Source of the DNA: Pseudomonadota bacterium
GTDB lineage: Bacteria > Pseudomonadota > Alphaproteobacteria > Acetobacterales > Acetobacteraceae
Reading direction: 5' to 3'
Length of the DNA stretch: 64,000 bases
Assembly (NCBI GenBank): GCA_019351895.1
Contig: JABBOH010000010.1
Coordinates: 54,926-118,925 of the forward strand
The notes under the pieces are model-generated. The model was not told where the DNA came from. It did no database searches and saw nothing but the letters and a program-made list of their open reading frames with translations. Position numbers and translations under genes: made by a program. Below are positions 49,881 through 61,918 of the stretch, piece after piece (position 1 is the first letter of the stretch; each line of letters starts with the position of its first letter).

Positions 49881-50781
49881 GGGCTTGTTCCATCTCACGG
49901 GTTGATTGCCGGGTCGGCGAAAGCAGCCGCGTCCGCCCCTGCAGATGCAGCGCCGCGCCAAGGATCAGGCCGCGTGCAAGCAGTTCCTCGGCGCGGTTGA
50001 GGCCGGCCGACAAGGCCTCGTCGATGGCGTCCGTATTCAGGGCCGGGACGCCGCGGGTCACCGGGATATCGCCGAGGTCGCTGTCGGGCTGAAGCATGCA
50101 GGCGGGGCGGCGCAGGATGCCAGTATGGCTGGGCAGGTCGACGGCGTTCGCGATGATCGTGGCGGCGGCATCCGCCTCCGCCGCCGTGGCCGCCAGCACC
50201 GTGACGGCATCGGCGATACCGAGCGAAAAGCTGCGGCCATGGCGACCGCTGGTGGCGAGGCCGCGGACGGCGTCCCCATGCCGTATCGTGAGGCTGCCGA
50301 AGAGGTCGATGCCGGTGAGGTCGATGCCGGCGAGGTCCGGGCGCGCGACCATGCCGATGCGGAGACTTTGCCGGGGGGCCAGATGAAGGGCGATGTCGCC
50401 GCCATTGTTGACGGCTGCGCGAGCAAGCGGCGCCGCCTCCACCATGGCGTCCCGCACCGCCTCGGCGACCGCGCCCGCAACTGCTGCCATCGGCGTGATG
50501 AACCCCCAGCGCGCCAGCGGTTGCACGGCCGCGCGCATGCGGCGCGCGATGGTGCCGCGCGGCCAGCGCGCCGCGGGGGCAACCGGCGATCGCAGCAGAG
50601 GCAGTTCGGCACAGAGTTCATCGAGAATCGTCCCGAAGCGGCGGGTCGCGGCATCAAAGGCGGCGTCAACGGCTGCGGTGTCGCCATCCGCCATGATGAC
50701 AACGTCGATCGGTCCATCTTGAAGATGCAGGCGGGGGACCGCGCCGGGCAGCAGCCGCGCCGATGCCCGCATCATCGTCAT
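49873..50781 (-). CDS. UPF0280 family protein (ApbE superfamily)
   Basis: The 302 residues match the UPF0280 group, which is related to the flavin transferase ApbE: DGPIDVVIMADGDTAAVDAA, TPMAAVAGAVAEAVRDAMVE, AAVNNGGDIALHLAP, GRSFSLGIADAVTVLAATAA and DAAATIIANAVDLPSH. TPMAAVAG, NNGGDIA and GIADAVTV occupy the places of the metal and flavin-binding blocks in ApbE. The start overlaps the reductase stop by ATGA. A role in flavin attachment to that reductase is my inference. A 15-bp in-frame duplication lies within the gene. Confidence 0.85.
   Translation of the reverse strand: MTMMRASARLLPGAVPRLHLQDGPIDVVIMADGDTAAVDAAFDAATRRFGTILDELCAELPLLRSPVAPAARWPRGTIARRMRAAVQPLARWGFITPMAAVAGAVAEAVRDAMVEAAPLARAAVNNGGDIALHLAPRQSLRIGMVARPDLAGIDLTGIDLFGSLTIRHGDAVRGLATSGRHGRSFSLGIADAVTVLAATAAEADAAATIIANAVDLPSHTGILRRPACMLQPDSDLGDIPVTRGVPALNTDAIDEALSAGLNRAEELLARGLILGAALHLQGRTRLLSPTRQSTREMEQAHA
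50302..50337 (-). repeat. 15-bp in-frame tandem repeat in the UPF0280 gene
   Basis: GAGGTCGATGCCGG(T/C) occurs twice with a further six bases. It encodes the repeated pentapeptide in DLAGIDLTGIDLFGS and leaves the frame intact. Confidence 0.8.
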
Positions 50782-52267
50782 GGCGCGTCCGGGACCGCGA
50801 GCGGCGTTAGCGGCCAGGGGTTGTCGGGCGGCTGCGCCACGCGCCGATGCGGCGCCGAAGGATCGAGCGACGATGCCGGGCGCACATGATCCACGTAGCC
50901 GCCCATCGCCGCGTAGCGCGTGAGCGGCATGGTGAACTCGATCGGTGCGACCAGTGCGGGCGTCGGCACATAGCCGAAGGCGTTCTCCGGCAGCTTGGTC
51001 ACATCGACCATGAAGGTGATCCCGCCACCGGGCCAGAGATAGACCGGCGCGCCGCCGCAGGTCAGCCGCGTCACGCCATGCGACACGGATTGCGTGAGAC
51101 GCACGGGATTGTCCGTGACGCCAGCCCGCAGCGAACCGCCGGCACCGCCGATGAAGAGCACGCTGCACAACGCCGGTTCGCAGTTCTCCGAGATGCGGGC
51201 GACCGAATCGGCAAGCGGCGCAGGCATGGGCCGCTCCACCGGCCGCAGCGCTTCATCAAGCTCGTAATAGGCGAAATGCTCGCCGGTCGTGCTCACCATC
51301 AGCATGCTGAGACCGGGCTTTGCATGTTTGGGATCGAAAGGCTCGAGGATCGACAGCGGATCGGAGATGTCCGTCCCGCCCCAGCCGGTACCGGGATTCG
51401 CGACCTGGAAATACCGGCCGGGTGTGGAGCGGCGGCCGCGCATGCGGATGCCCGTCGGTGGAATGTCGAGCAGCTTTCCCGCCTGATGCTCCGACAATAC
51501 CCCGGTGATGTGGTCGTCGACGACGACGACTTCATCCACTTTGCCGAGCCATTGCGGCGCGAAGATGCCGATGGTCGCGGACCCGCAGCCGACCCGCATC
51601 TTGGTCTCGGGCACGCCGTTGACGATCGGTGCGGCGCCCGCCTGCACAACAACCGTCGCACCGTCATCGATGACGAGCTCCACCGGCTGCAGGTTGGACA
51701 GCGCCAGCAGCGTCTCGCAGGTGACGCGGCCCTCCTTCTTGCTGCCGCCGGTGAGATGACCGACGCCGCCCAGCGACAGCATCTGCGAGCCGTACTCACC
51801 CGTGGTGACATGACCTACGGGCTCGCCCTGCACGCGGACCATCGCCCGCTCGGGCCCCAGATGGCGGTCCGTGTCGATCTTGATCTTGACCCCGCAATAG
51901 CTGAACACGCCCTCGGTCACGACGGTCACCATGTCGACGCCGTCGACTTCAGTCGAAACGATGAAGGGCGCCGGCTTGTAGTCGGGGTAAGTGGTGCCCG
52001 CGCCGATGGCGGTGACGAAGGTCTCGGCGCCGCGCACCAGCCGGCCGTCCCATTCGCCTTCGCTCTGAAAGGCCACCACAGGGGCGCCCTGCGCCTTAGC
52101 GGCGTCGAGGAGCACGAGCGGATCGACGCGGACCAGTTGGCCGTCGGCATTGGCGTAGCGGTCGCAGGCACCGGCGAGGCCCGGACGGATGTTGCACATC
52201 ACCGGGCAGGCGTCGCAGCGGACGGTAGCGGCAGCGGCGGGATCAGCCATCTTGCGTTCCATGCTGG

Positions 52268-52271
<4 letters not shown>
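50778..52271 (-). CDS. 6-hydroxynicotinate reductase-like iron-sulfur protein
   Basis: The 497 residues resemble the reductase of Eubacterium barkeri nicotinate fermentation, which converts 6-hydroxynicotinate to 1,4,5,6-tetrahydro-6-oxonicotinate. The N terminus has CDACPVMCNIRPGLAGAC, a Cys-x2-Cys-x3-Cys-x9-Cys pattern that can hold one iron-sulfur cluster. The long body has GVFSYCGVKIKIDTDRHLG, VGHVTTGEYGSQMLSLGGV, GSKKEGRVTCETLL, MRVGCGSATIGIFAPQWLG and VDEVVVVDDHITGVLSEHQA. The start at 52271 overlaps the nicB stop (ATGA). Directly after nicotinate dehydrogenase, it points to a reductive ring-opening route rather than the NicC monooxygenase route. No ferredoxin gene is adjacent. Confidence 0.8.
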
Positions 52272-55812
<3,541 letters not shown>

Positions 55813-55816
<4 letters not shown>

Positions 55817-56274
55817 GCCTCGGCCGCAGCGCGGAGGGCGGCCCGCATGATCTCCACATGCGCGCCGCAACGGCAGAGATTGTACCGCAGAGCCTCGGCG
55901 ATCGCGGGTTCCGCCGGGTGCGGATCACGCCGGAGCAGCGCCGTGACCGTCATGATCATGCCGTTGAGGCAATAGCCGCATTGCGCGCCCTGCTCGGCGA
56001 TGAAGGCGGCCTGCACGGGATGGGGGTTTGCCGGGGTGCCGAGACCTTCGAGCGTCGTGATCTCCCGTCCCTGGACGATGCCGACGGGGATGCAGCAGGA
56101 ACGCGCGGCGACACCATCGACAAGTACCGTGCAGGCGCCGCATTCGCCGAGACCGCAGCCGTATTTCGGGCCGTTGAGGCTAAGATCGTTGCGGAGAATG
56201 AAGAGCAGCACGGTTTCCGGCTGAAGCTCCAGCCGGTGGGTTTTGCCATTGACGCGCAGGCTTATCGGCCGCAC
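55813..56274 (-). CDS. nicA: Nicotinate dehydrogenase small subunit, two [2Fe-2S] clusters
   Basis: NicA passes electrons from the molybdenum site of NicB to its haems. The 153 residues have the plant-ferredoxin-type motif CGLGECGACTVLVDG followed by a fourth Cys (ARSCC), and the helical-domain motif CGYCLNG with NLCRCGAH. This is the usual small subunit of the xanthine dehydrogenase family. The start is a GTG at 56274; the domain begins at once (ISLRVNGKTHRLEL) and no ATG is suitable. It is the first gene of the operon, about 90 bases after a predicted transcription start. Confidence 0.95.
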
Positions 56275-56352
56275 GGCGGACTGCCTGCCGCCGGATTGGC
56301 GCTCGTCCCGCTCCTCAAGCCCATCGCTTCAACTCCGTGGCGCCCGCCGCCC

Positions 56353-56374
56353 GATCGTTTGTGTGCATACGATC
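56353..56374. promoter_or_regulatory. Inverted repeat overlapping the nic promoter, candidate operator
   Basis: Arms GATCGTTTG and CATACGATC (8 of 9 paired) flank TGTG, a 22-bp site with the size of MarR-family operators. It overlaps the -10 box and the expected transcription start, so a bound protein would block the promoter. The MarR gene at the end of the operon is the obvious candidate. Confidence 0.65.
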
Positions 56375-56400
56375 ATGTTTCGCCGGCAGCGGCCTGTCAA
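56372..56400 (-). promoter_or_regulatory. Predicted sigma70 promoter of the nic operon
   Basis: On the minus strand a perfect TTGACA (56395-56400) is followed after exactly 17 bp by CATGAT (56372-56377, four of six matches). A start near 56365 would give a leader of about 90 bases before nicA. Confidence 0.6.
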
Positions 56401-56408
56401 CGGAGTTT

Positions 56409-56431
56409 GGCCCGGCCGATCAGGCCGGGCC
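56409..56431 (-). terminator. Strong hairpin after the aldo/keto reductase gene
   Basis: GGCCCGGCC and GGCCGGGCC form a perfect 9-bp stem with a 5-base loop, 15 bp after the reductase stop. It lies just before the nic -35 box and has no T-run. It probably insulates the nic operon from upstream transcription. Confidence 0.55.
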
Positions 56432-56445
56432 GGACGCAATCCGTC

Positions 56446-57429
56446 TCAGGCAAAGCCGGCGACGGCGTGCGGCACGTAGGGCTCCTCCAGGCGCGCGATC
56501 TCCTCGGGAGAGAGCTTCACCTCTACCGCCGCAAGTGCGTCACTCAGATGGTTGAGCTTGGTCGCCCCGACGATCGGCGCCGTGATCCCGGGCTTGCTCA
56601 GCACCCAGGCCAGCGCCACCTGAGCGCGCGAGATGCCGCGCTGAGCCGCCACCTCGGCCACGCGCTCCACGACCTTCTTGTCCGCATCCGCCGTCTTGGC
56701 ATAGAGGCCCTTGCCGAATTCGTCGGTCTCCGACCGGGCGCTGCTGTCATCCCAGTCGCGTGTCAGCCGGCCACGGGCGAGCGGGCTCCAGGGAATGACC
56801 CCAATGCCCTCCTGCCGGCAGAGCGGCAGCATCTCCCGCTCCTCCTCCCGGTAGAGGAGATTGACGTAGTTCTGCATGCTGACGAAACGCGTCCAGCCAT
56901 GTCGCTCGGCAACGGCCAGGGACTGGGCGAACTGCCACGCATGCATGGACGAGGCGCCGATGTAGCGGGCCTTGCCGGCCTTCACCACGTCGTGCAGCGC
57001 CTCCAGCGTCTCCTCGATCGGTGTCGTGTAGTCCCAGCGGTGGATCTGGTAGAGGTCGACGTAGTCCGTGCCCAGCCGGCGCAGGCTCGCATCGATCTCG
57101 CTCATGATCGCGCGGCGGGAGAGCCCAGCTCCGTTCGGCCCCTGGCGCATGCGCCCATGAACCTTGGTGGCGATCACCACCTCGTCCCTCGTCGTGAAGT
57201 CCTTGAGCGCGCGGCCGACGATCTCCTCGCTGGTGCCGTCCGAATAGACGTTGGCGGTATCGAAGAAGTTAATGCCGCCTTCTAGCGCCTGCTTGATGAA
57301 CGGCCGGCTGTCCTCCTCGCGCAGCGTCCAGAGGTGATTGCCCCGCTCGGGGATGCCGTAACTCATGCAGCCGAGGCAGATGCGCGACACATCCAGGCCC
57401 GTTTTTCCAAGCTTCACATAATCCATCAT
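56446..57429 (-). CDS. Aldo/keto reductase
   Basis: The 327 residues form an NADPH-dependent AKR barrel: MDYVKLGKTGLDVSRICLGC, NFFDTANVYSDGTSEEIVGR (catalytic Asp and Tyr), VVIATKVHG (Lys), YVDLYQIHRWDYTTPIEETL (His), RFVSMQNYVNLLYREEEREM, and the cofactor end ALAWVLSKPGITAPIVGATK. The pattern is near the YajO/IolS type with broad carbonyl substrates. The start at 57429 overlaps the GGDEF-EAL stop (ATGA), so it is cotranslated with a c-di-GMP protein. A hairpin follows it. Confidence 0.94.
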   Translation of the reverse strand: MMDYVKLGKTGLDVSRICLGCMSYGIPERGNHLWTLREEDSRPFIKQALEGGINFFDTANVYSDGTSEEIVGRALKDFTTRDEVVIATKVHGRMRQGPNGAGLSRRAIMSEIDASLRRLGTDYVDLYQIHRWDYTTPIEETLEALHDVVKAGKARYIGASSMHAWQFAQSLAVAERHGWTRFVSMQNYVNLLYREEEREMLPLCRQEGIGVIPWSPLARGRLTRDWDDSSARSETDEFGKGLYAKTADADKKVVERVAEVAAQRGISRAQVALAWVLSKPGITAPIVGATKLNHLSDALAAVEVKLSPEEIARLEEPYVPHAVAGFA

Positions 57430-59957
57430 TCGCTTCCTTCGGTCATAGCCGCCGCCTTGATAGGGGGTGCGGAGGCGCAAACATCAAGGTCGGCAGCCTC
57501 GTCGGACCGTTGGACCATCGGCAGCAGGTAGTCCCCGCGCTCCATCTTCTGTCGGATGGTCTGGGCCGATTGAGGACGATCGAAGAGGTAACCCTGCACG
57601 TAGCTGCAGCCGATCGCCGTAAGCAGCCGCCACTGTTCCACGGTTTCCACCCCCTCGGCCGTCGTCGTCATACCGAGGTTCTTTGCAAGCGACACGACCG
57701 TCTCGATGATCGGAATCGCGTCGTCCTTCCGGCTCACATCCGTTATGAAGGAGCGGTCGATCTTGATCTTGTCGAAGGGCAGCTGCCGCAGATAGCTCAG
57801 GGAGGCATAGCCGGTGCCGAAGTCGTCAAGCGCGATCGTGACGCCGAGCGACCGCAGTTCCCGCAGGATCGAGGAAACCTGATCGCGGTCGCGTAGGAGG
57901 GCGCCTTCCGTCACCTCGAGTTCAAGCCGCCGCGGGTCGAGCGCGGCATCCTGCAGCGCCGACTGGACCATGCCGACGAGGCTGCGGCCGGCGAACTGCA
58001 CCGGGGACAGGTTGACGGCGAGGCGGATCTGGGGCGGCCAGCGCTTGGCCTCCTCGCACGCCCGTCGGAGCACCATCTCGCCGATCGGCACGATAAGACG
58101 GCTTTCCTCGGCGATCGGGATGAAGCGGCCAGGAGCGATGCTGCCGAGGCTGTGGTGATTCCAGCGCAGCAGGCCCTCGAACTGCACAAGCTGGCCGCTG
58201 CTCGCCTGGACGACCGGCTGGTAGAAGATCTCGAACTGGTCCTCCTTGAGAGCGGTGCGGAGGTCGGCGGTGATTGTGCTCCGCGTCTGCACCTCCTGCT
58301 GCATCTCGGGCTCGAAAAAGCGCCAGGTGTTGCGTCCCGCGGCCTTCGCCCGATAAAGCGCCATATCGGCATGGCGAAACAGGTGCTCGGCGTCTCGGGT
58401 ATCGTCGTCCTCGACCGCGATGCCGATGCTGACGCTTGCCGAAATGCGGCGCCCCTCGAGGTCGTAGGGTTGGTCGGTGGCATCGACCACTCGCTGCGCC
58501 AGCGTCAGGGTGCTGCTGCGCTCGCGCGGCATCATCTGCAGAATGGCGAATTCGTCGCCTCCCAGACGCGCCACCAAGTCCTCCTCCCGCACGCAGGCAC
58601 GTAGACGCTGGGCGATAGTGACCAGCAGCATATCCCCCGCCAGATGACCCAGCGTGTCGTTCACATCCTTGAAATCATCAACGTCGACGATGAGGAGAGC
58701 AAAGGTCCGCCGGTCGGACCGGTTGCGCAGCAGGTGGTCAAGGCGGAGCGAGAAGGCGAGCCGGTTCGGCAGTCCGGTCAGCACGTCGTGATGCGCCAGA
58801 TACTCGGTGTTCGCCTCCACCTTCCGCCGCTCGCTGATGTCCTCATAGGTGACGACCCAACCGCCCTCGGACATCGGCACATACACGACCTGGAGGGAGC
58901 TTTGGTCGGTCTCGGCGTAAAACTGCCCGCGTTCCCGGCTTGTCCAGATGGCGGCAAGCCGTTGGTGGATCTCGCTGATCACGAGCAGGGGCTGAACCTG
59001 ACGCTCCATCATCAGATGCAGCAGATCGTCCAGCCGGGTGCCGGGCTCCACCTCGTCCTGACGCAGGCCGAACATCTCCCGGAAGCGCTTGTTGCTTTCG
59101 ATGAGGCGCCGGTCGCCGTCTGCCATCAGGAGGCCTTGCGACATGTTGTTCAGTGCCGCATCGAACCGGGCGTTCTGAATACGCAGCGTCTCGTCCCGGC
59201 CACGCAGCGTCGCATTCTGCATGGCTAGGCTCTCGTTCGCCTCGGCGACGGCGCCATGGGCCGCGGTCAGCGCCGAACTCGTGCGCTTGAGGTCTTCGGC
59301 AAGCCGCGTCAGCTGTGCATTCACTGTCAGCATGAGCCGGTTGTCGCGCAGGAGCAGGATGATGAGCAGCACGCCGATGGCGATGAGGCCGAAGATCACC
59401 GCCGAAGTGATGAAATGGAGTTTCTTCAGGCGGTCCTGGTCGAGCGAGATTTCCGAGCTGACAAGCGTATTGGTGACGGCCCCAAGCTCCGTCATCTCGG
59501 CGTCGAGGGGCGCGAGCAATTGGACGATCTGAGCCGGGACCCCTTTCTCCGCGAGCTTCGGCATCAACGGCTTGATTTCGGCGATGCGGCCCACGAGGTC
59601 CTGGACGATACCCTTGATGTCGCCATGACCGGCAACGAAAACTCTGAACTCGGGCCGATTGAGGACTGTGGCTCGGTTCTCCAGGATCTCGAAGCGCAGG
59701 GCCACTATATCAGCCGAGGAATCCGGCGAGCCGAGAGCATAGCCGTCCACGGCATCCTGCAGCCGGAGCAGTTCCACCGCGCCCTGCCCCGCGTCGAAGG
59801 CGTCATCATAGTTTGCCAGGCTGTTGAGGGTGGTGTCCTGCTGGATCGTCAGGACCGAAGTATATGCAGCCGCTATCGCGAGCAGCAGCAAGATGGCGAA
59901 AAGCGGAAGTCTCGCCTCGCTCCGGCGCCGACCCTCGCGCGTCTGCCGCGTCGGCAC
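57426..59957 (-). CDS. Membrane GGDEF-EAL protein with PAS domain
   Basis: The 843 residues (from a GTG at 59957) have a first membrane helix (about 17-36), a periplasmic sensor region (about 37-180), a second helix (about 182-203, FGLIAIGVLLIILLL), a coiled linker, a PAS domain (about 265-385; NMSQGLLMADGDRRLIESNK), a GGDEF domain (HDVLTGLPNRLAFSLRLDHL, RLGGDEFAIL intact) and an EAL domain (FEGLLRW variant, NLSPVQF, EVTEGALL, DDFGTGYASLSYL, KIKIDRSFI, AEGVET). Both activities look possible; it may make or degrade c-di-GMP on an outside signal. The open frame continues to a TTG at 60035 without a better site. Confidence 0.92.
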   Translation of the reverse strand: MPTRQTREGRRRSEARLPLFAILLLLAIAAAYTSVLTIQQDTTLNSLANYDDAFDAGQGAVELLRLQDAVDGYALGSPDSSADIVALRFEILENRATVLNRPEFRVFVAGHGDIKGIVQDLVGRIAEIKPLMPKLAEKGVPAQIVQLLAPLDAEMTELGAVTNTLVSSEISLDQDRLKKLHFITSAVIFGLIAIGVLLIILLLRDNRLMLTVNAQLTRLAEDLKRTSSALTAAHGAVAEANESLAMQNATLRGRDETLRIQNARFDAALNNMSQGLLMADGDRRLIESNKRFREMFGLRQDEVEPGTRLDDLLHLMMERQVQPLLVISEIHQRLAAIWTSRERGQFYAETDQSSLQVVYVPMSEGGWVVTYEDISERRKVEANTEYLAHHDVLTGLPNRLAFSLRLDHLLRNRSDRRTFALLIVDVDDFKDVNDTLGHLAGDMLLVTIAQRLRACVREEDLVARLGGDEFAILQMMPRERSSTLTLAQRVVDATDQPYDLEGRRISASVSIGIAVEDDDTRDAEHLFRHADMALYRAKAAGRNTWRFFEPEMQQEVQTRSTITADLRTALKEDQFEIFYQPVVQASSGQLVQFEGLLRWNHHSLGSIAPGRFIPIAEESRLIVPIGEMVLRRACEEAKRWPPQIRLAVNLSPVQFAGRSLVGMVQSALQDAALDPRRLELEVTEGALLRDRDQVSSILRELRSLGVTIALDDFGTGYASLSYLRQLPFDKIKIDRSFITDVSRKDDAIPIIETVVSLAKNLGMTTTAEGVETVEQWRLLTAIGCSYVQGYLFDRPQSAQTIRQKMERGDYLLPMVQRSDEAADLDVCASAPPIKAAAMTEGSE

Positions 59958-60360
59958 TACCCTAGACAATCGCGGGCCGGCGCGGCGGGCACCAGAAGCG
60001 CAGGACGAGCCCGGACAGTGGCAGCACAGCCCCAAGGGCGGACATAGGCATATGGTTGGCGATCATCATGCGGACGGCCACCCGTGCCGAACCCGGCGCG
60101 CACGAAACGACGGGCTGTCCCGGCGCTCCGCACGGAACCGCTGGAGCCAGCACTTCGGAGGCTGAGACCGCCGCGAGCCCTTGCTCTGAAAACACGTGCC
60201 GCCACCTTCCCAGCATCCAGCCTGCTCTTTAGCGGCCGCGCCCCATTCTTAATAAACGAAATCTTCGCGCTAGTCTCGCTGACCTCCGAGGGACCGGGCG
60301 CGGTGCCAGGGCAGTTCAGGAGGCTACCCCGCCGCAGATCCACGCTCGGCTCATCACGTC
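59958..60360. other. Intergenic region upstream of the GGDEF-EAL gene
   Basis: About 400 bp without a gene I can support. A short AT-rich spot (TTCTTAATAAACGAAATCTT, about 60246-60265) may belong to a promoter. Short open frames here are Arg/Pro-rich and look like noise. Confidence 0.4.
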
Positions 60361-61158
60361 TCAAATCGAGATGAAACCTGTTGGCAGCAGCGCGACATTC
60401 CGCTGCAGGATGCCGACATCCAGAAGGTGCTCCGGCCGACGGTAGGCGAGATGCCAATCCTCACTAAGGCCCTCGTAGTGCATCCCATGCATGGAACACA
60501 GCTTTTCGAGGCTCTTGCGGGAAAAGATGCTCACGTGCCCGTTACGTGGACCGAGGTACCACCAGTCACCTCTCACCGTCTCGATGTCTCGCGGCTGAAG
60601 CTTGGTGGAGAAGATCACGCAACCGCGATCCGAAAGGGACGCGGCCCAATGGTTCGCGAACACCTTTGGGAACGGCATATGCTCGACGACCTCGGAGCTG
60701 AAGATCACGTCGAATCTTCCCGGCGGAAGGGATGCGAACTCGGGGTTCACAGGATCGTAGTTCACGACGGGGAACGGGCCACCCACGAGTCTCGAAAGCA
60801 GGCCGTTGCCGGCGCCGTAGTCCATGATCCTGGGCCGAGTATCAGCCGCGAAGGAGTCGAGCAGGACAGAGCGCAGGAACCGCGCGTTGATCTCCGGGCG
60901 GATCCGGGGATAGAGGGGGTCAAAATTGATGTATTCGTCATTGTAGATCAGTTGGCGAAGATCGTCGAAGGAGTAGTCGTCGATGAAGCGTGTAAAGATC
61001 AGGCCGCATTGACGACACTGATAATAATCAACCGTTTGGCCGTCCGCGCGGGCGACCTGGGGCAGCTGGAGATTGCAGTGCTTCGCTACGCTCACCGCAG
61101 CAAACAGGTCACAGTCAGCCCCACATATTTTACATCCGGTCATAGCCATTTGGAACAT
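60361..61158 (-). CDS. Class I SAM-dependent methyltransferase with N-terminal zinc knuckle
   Basis: The 265 residues begin with Cys pairs (CKICGADC and CRQCGLIF) that suit a small zinc site, then a Methyltransf_23-like domain: IMDYGAGNGLLSRL (SAM loop), VNYDPVNPEFASLPPGRFDV, FSSEVVEHMPFPKVFANHWA and SIFSRKSLEKLCSMHGMHYE. Such proteins often methylate sugars in surface glycan loci. It is less GC-rich than the genes before it. Its upstream region faces a divergent exported protein gene. Substrate unknown. Confidence 0.85.
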   Translation of the reverse strand: MFQMAMTGCKICGADCDLFAAVSVAKHCNLQLPQVARADGQTVDYYQCRQCGLIFTRFIDDYSFDDLRQLIYNDEYINFDPLYPRIRPEINARFLRSVLLDSFAADTRPRIMDYGAGNGLLSRLVGGPFPVVNYDPVNPEFASLPPGRFDVIFSSEVVEHMPFPKVFANHWAASLSDRGCVIFSTKLQPRDIETVRGDWWYLGPRNGHVSIFSRKSLEKLCSMHGMHYEGLSEDWHLAYRRPEHLLDVGILQRNVALLPTGFISI

Positions 61159-61265
61159 AATACCCTATTAGGCCTATAGGCGATATAGGATGGCATTGCC
61201 TGCCTGTCACGCCGGATGGAGCTGGTTTGTAGCGGCGAACGACGCCGGTCGAGAAGGGAGTAGTC

Positions 61266-61805
61266 ATGCTAGGCCGACCTTATATCGGACGCCGGGGCTT
61301 GATTGCCGGTCTGGGCATCGTCGGCGCAGGTTTCGCGGCAGGCAGTCGTCCCGCCTTGGCGACCGCCGCGTCCGTCCCGGCCCCCAAGGGCCCGGTCGTC
61401 CTCACGGTATCAGGCAAGATTGCTAGTCATAACCTGGGGGATAAGGCCGCCTTCGACATGGCCATGTTGGGGGCGCTGCCTCAGGCGGGCTTCACCACGA
61501 CCAATCCTTGGACGCCTCGGTCGACCTTCACCGGGGTGTTGCTTTCGACGTTGCTGCAAACTCTCGGCTCTACCGGGAAACTCGGCTACGCTTACGCGCT
61601 GAACGACTATGTCGTCGAGATTCCGCTGACGGACCTAACGCCGGACGGACCTCTGCTGGCCACAAAGATGAACGGCCAGTATATGCCGGTCGCTCATTAC
61701 GGTCCTATCTTCGTGATGTACGACTTTGCGAAGCATCCGGAATGGCTGCACAATGACATCTATGCCCGGTGCATCTGGCAACTCGACAGGATGGTCATCT
61801 CCTAA
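61266..61805 (+). CDS. Tat-exported molybdopterin-oxidoreductase-domain-like protein
   Basis: The 179 residues start with a Tat-type leader (GRRGLIAGLGIVGAGFAAG, cut near ALATA). The rest resembles a small sulfite-oxidase-like molybdopterin domain: VVLTVSGKIASHNLGDKAAF, GFTTTNPWTPRSTFTGVLLS, YAYALNDYVVEIPLTDL, LLATKMNGQYMPVAHYGPIF and a conserved C-terminal WQLDRMVIS. No cysteine ligand for molybdenum is seen, so it may bind no metal. AGGGAG lies before the ATG. Similar small proteins are often beside diguanylate cyclase genes; one lies 1.3 kb away. Confidence 0.75.
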   Translation: MLGRPYIGRRGLIAGLGIVGAGFAAGSRPALATAASVPAPKGPVVLTVSGKIASHNLGDKAAFDMAMLGALPQAGFTTTNPWTPRSTFTGVLLSTLLQTLGSTGKLGYAYALNDYVVEIPLTDLTPDGPLLATKMNGQYMPVAHYGPIFVMYDFAKHPEWLHNDIYARCIWQLDRMVIS

Positions 61806-61918
61806 GGCCGAGAACGCAAGCGGTGCCTGTGGGAGACCACGGCCGGCAGGGCTCTGGGCCGCGCGGAGCCTGACCAATAACGATCACGACTCAGCATTGC
61901 CACTGACGCAGAGGGCAG

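Noticed and set aside
60084..60374. Small gene on the plus strand upstream of the GGDEF-EAL gene
   Set aside because: Product is rich in Arg, Pro and Ser, no ribosome site, and its end runs into the methyltransferase gene.
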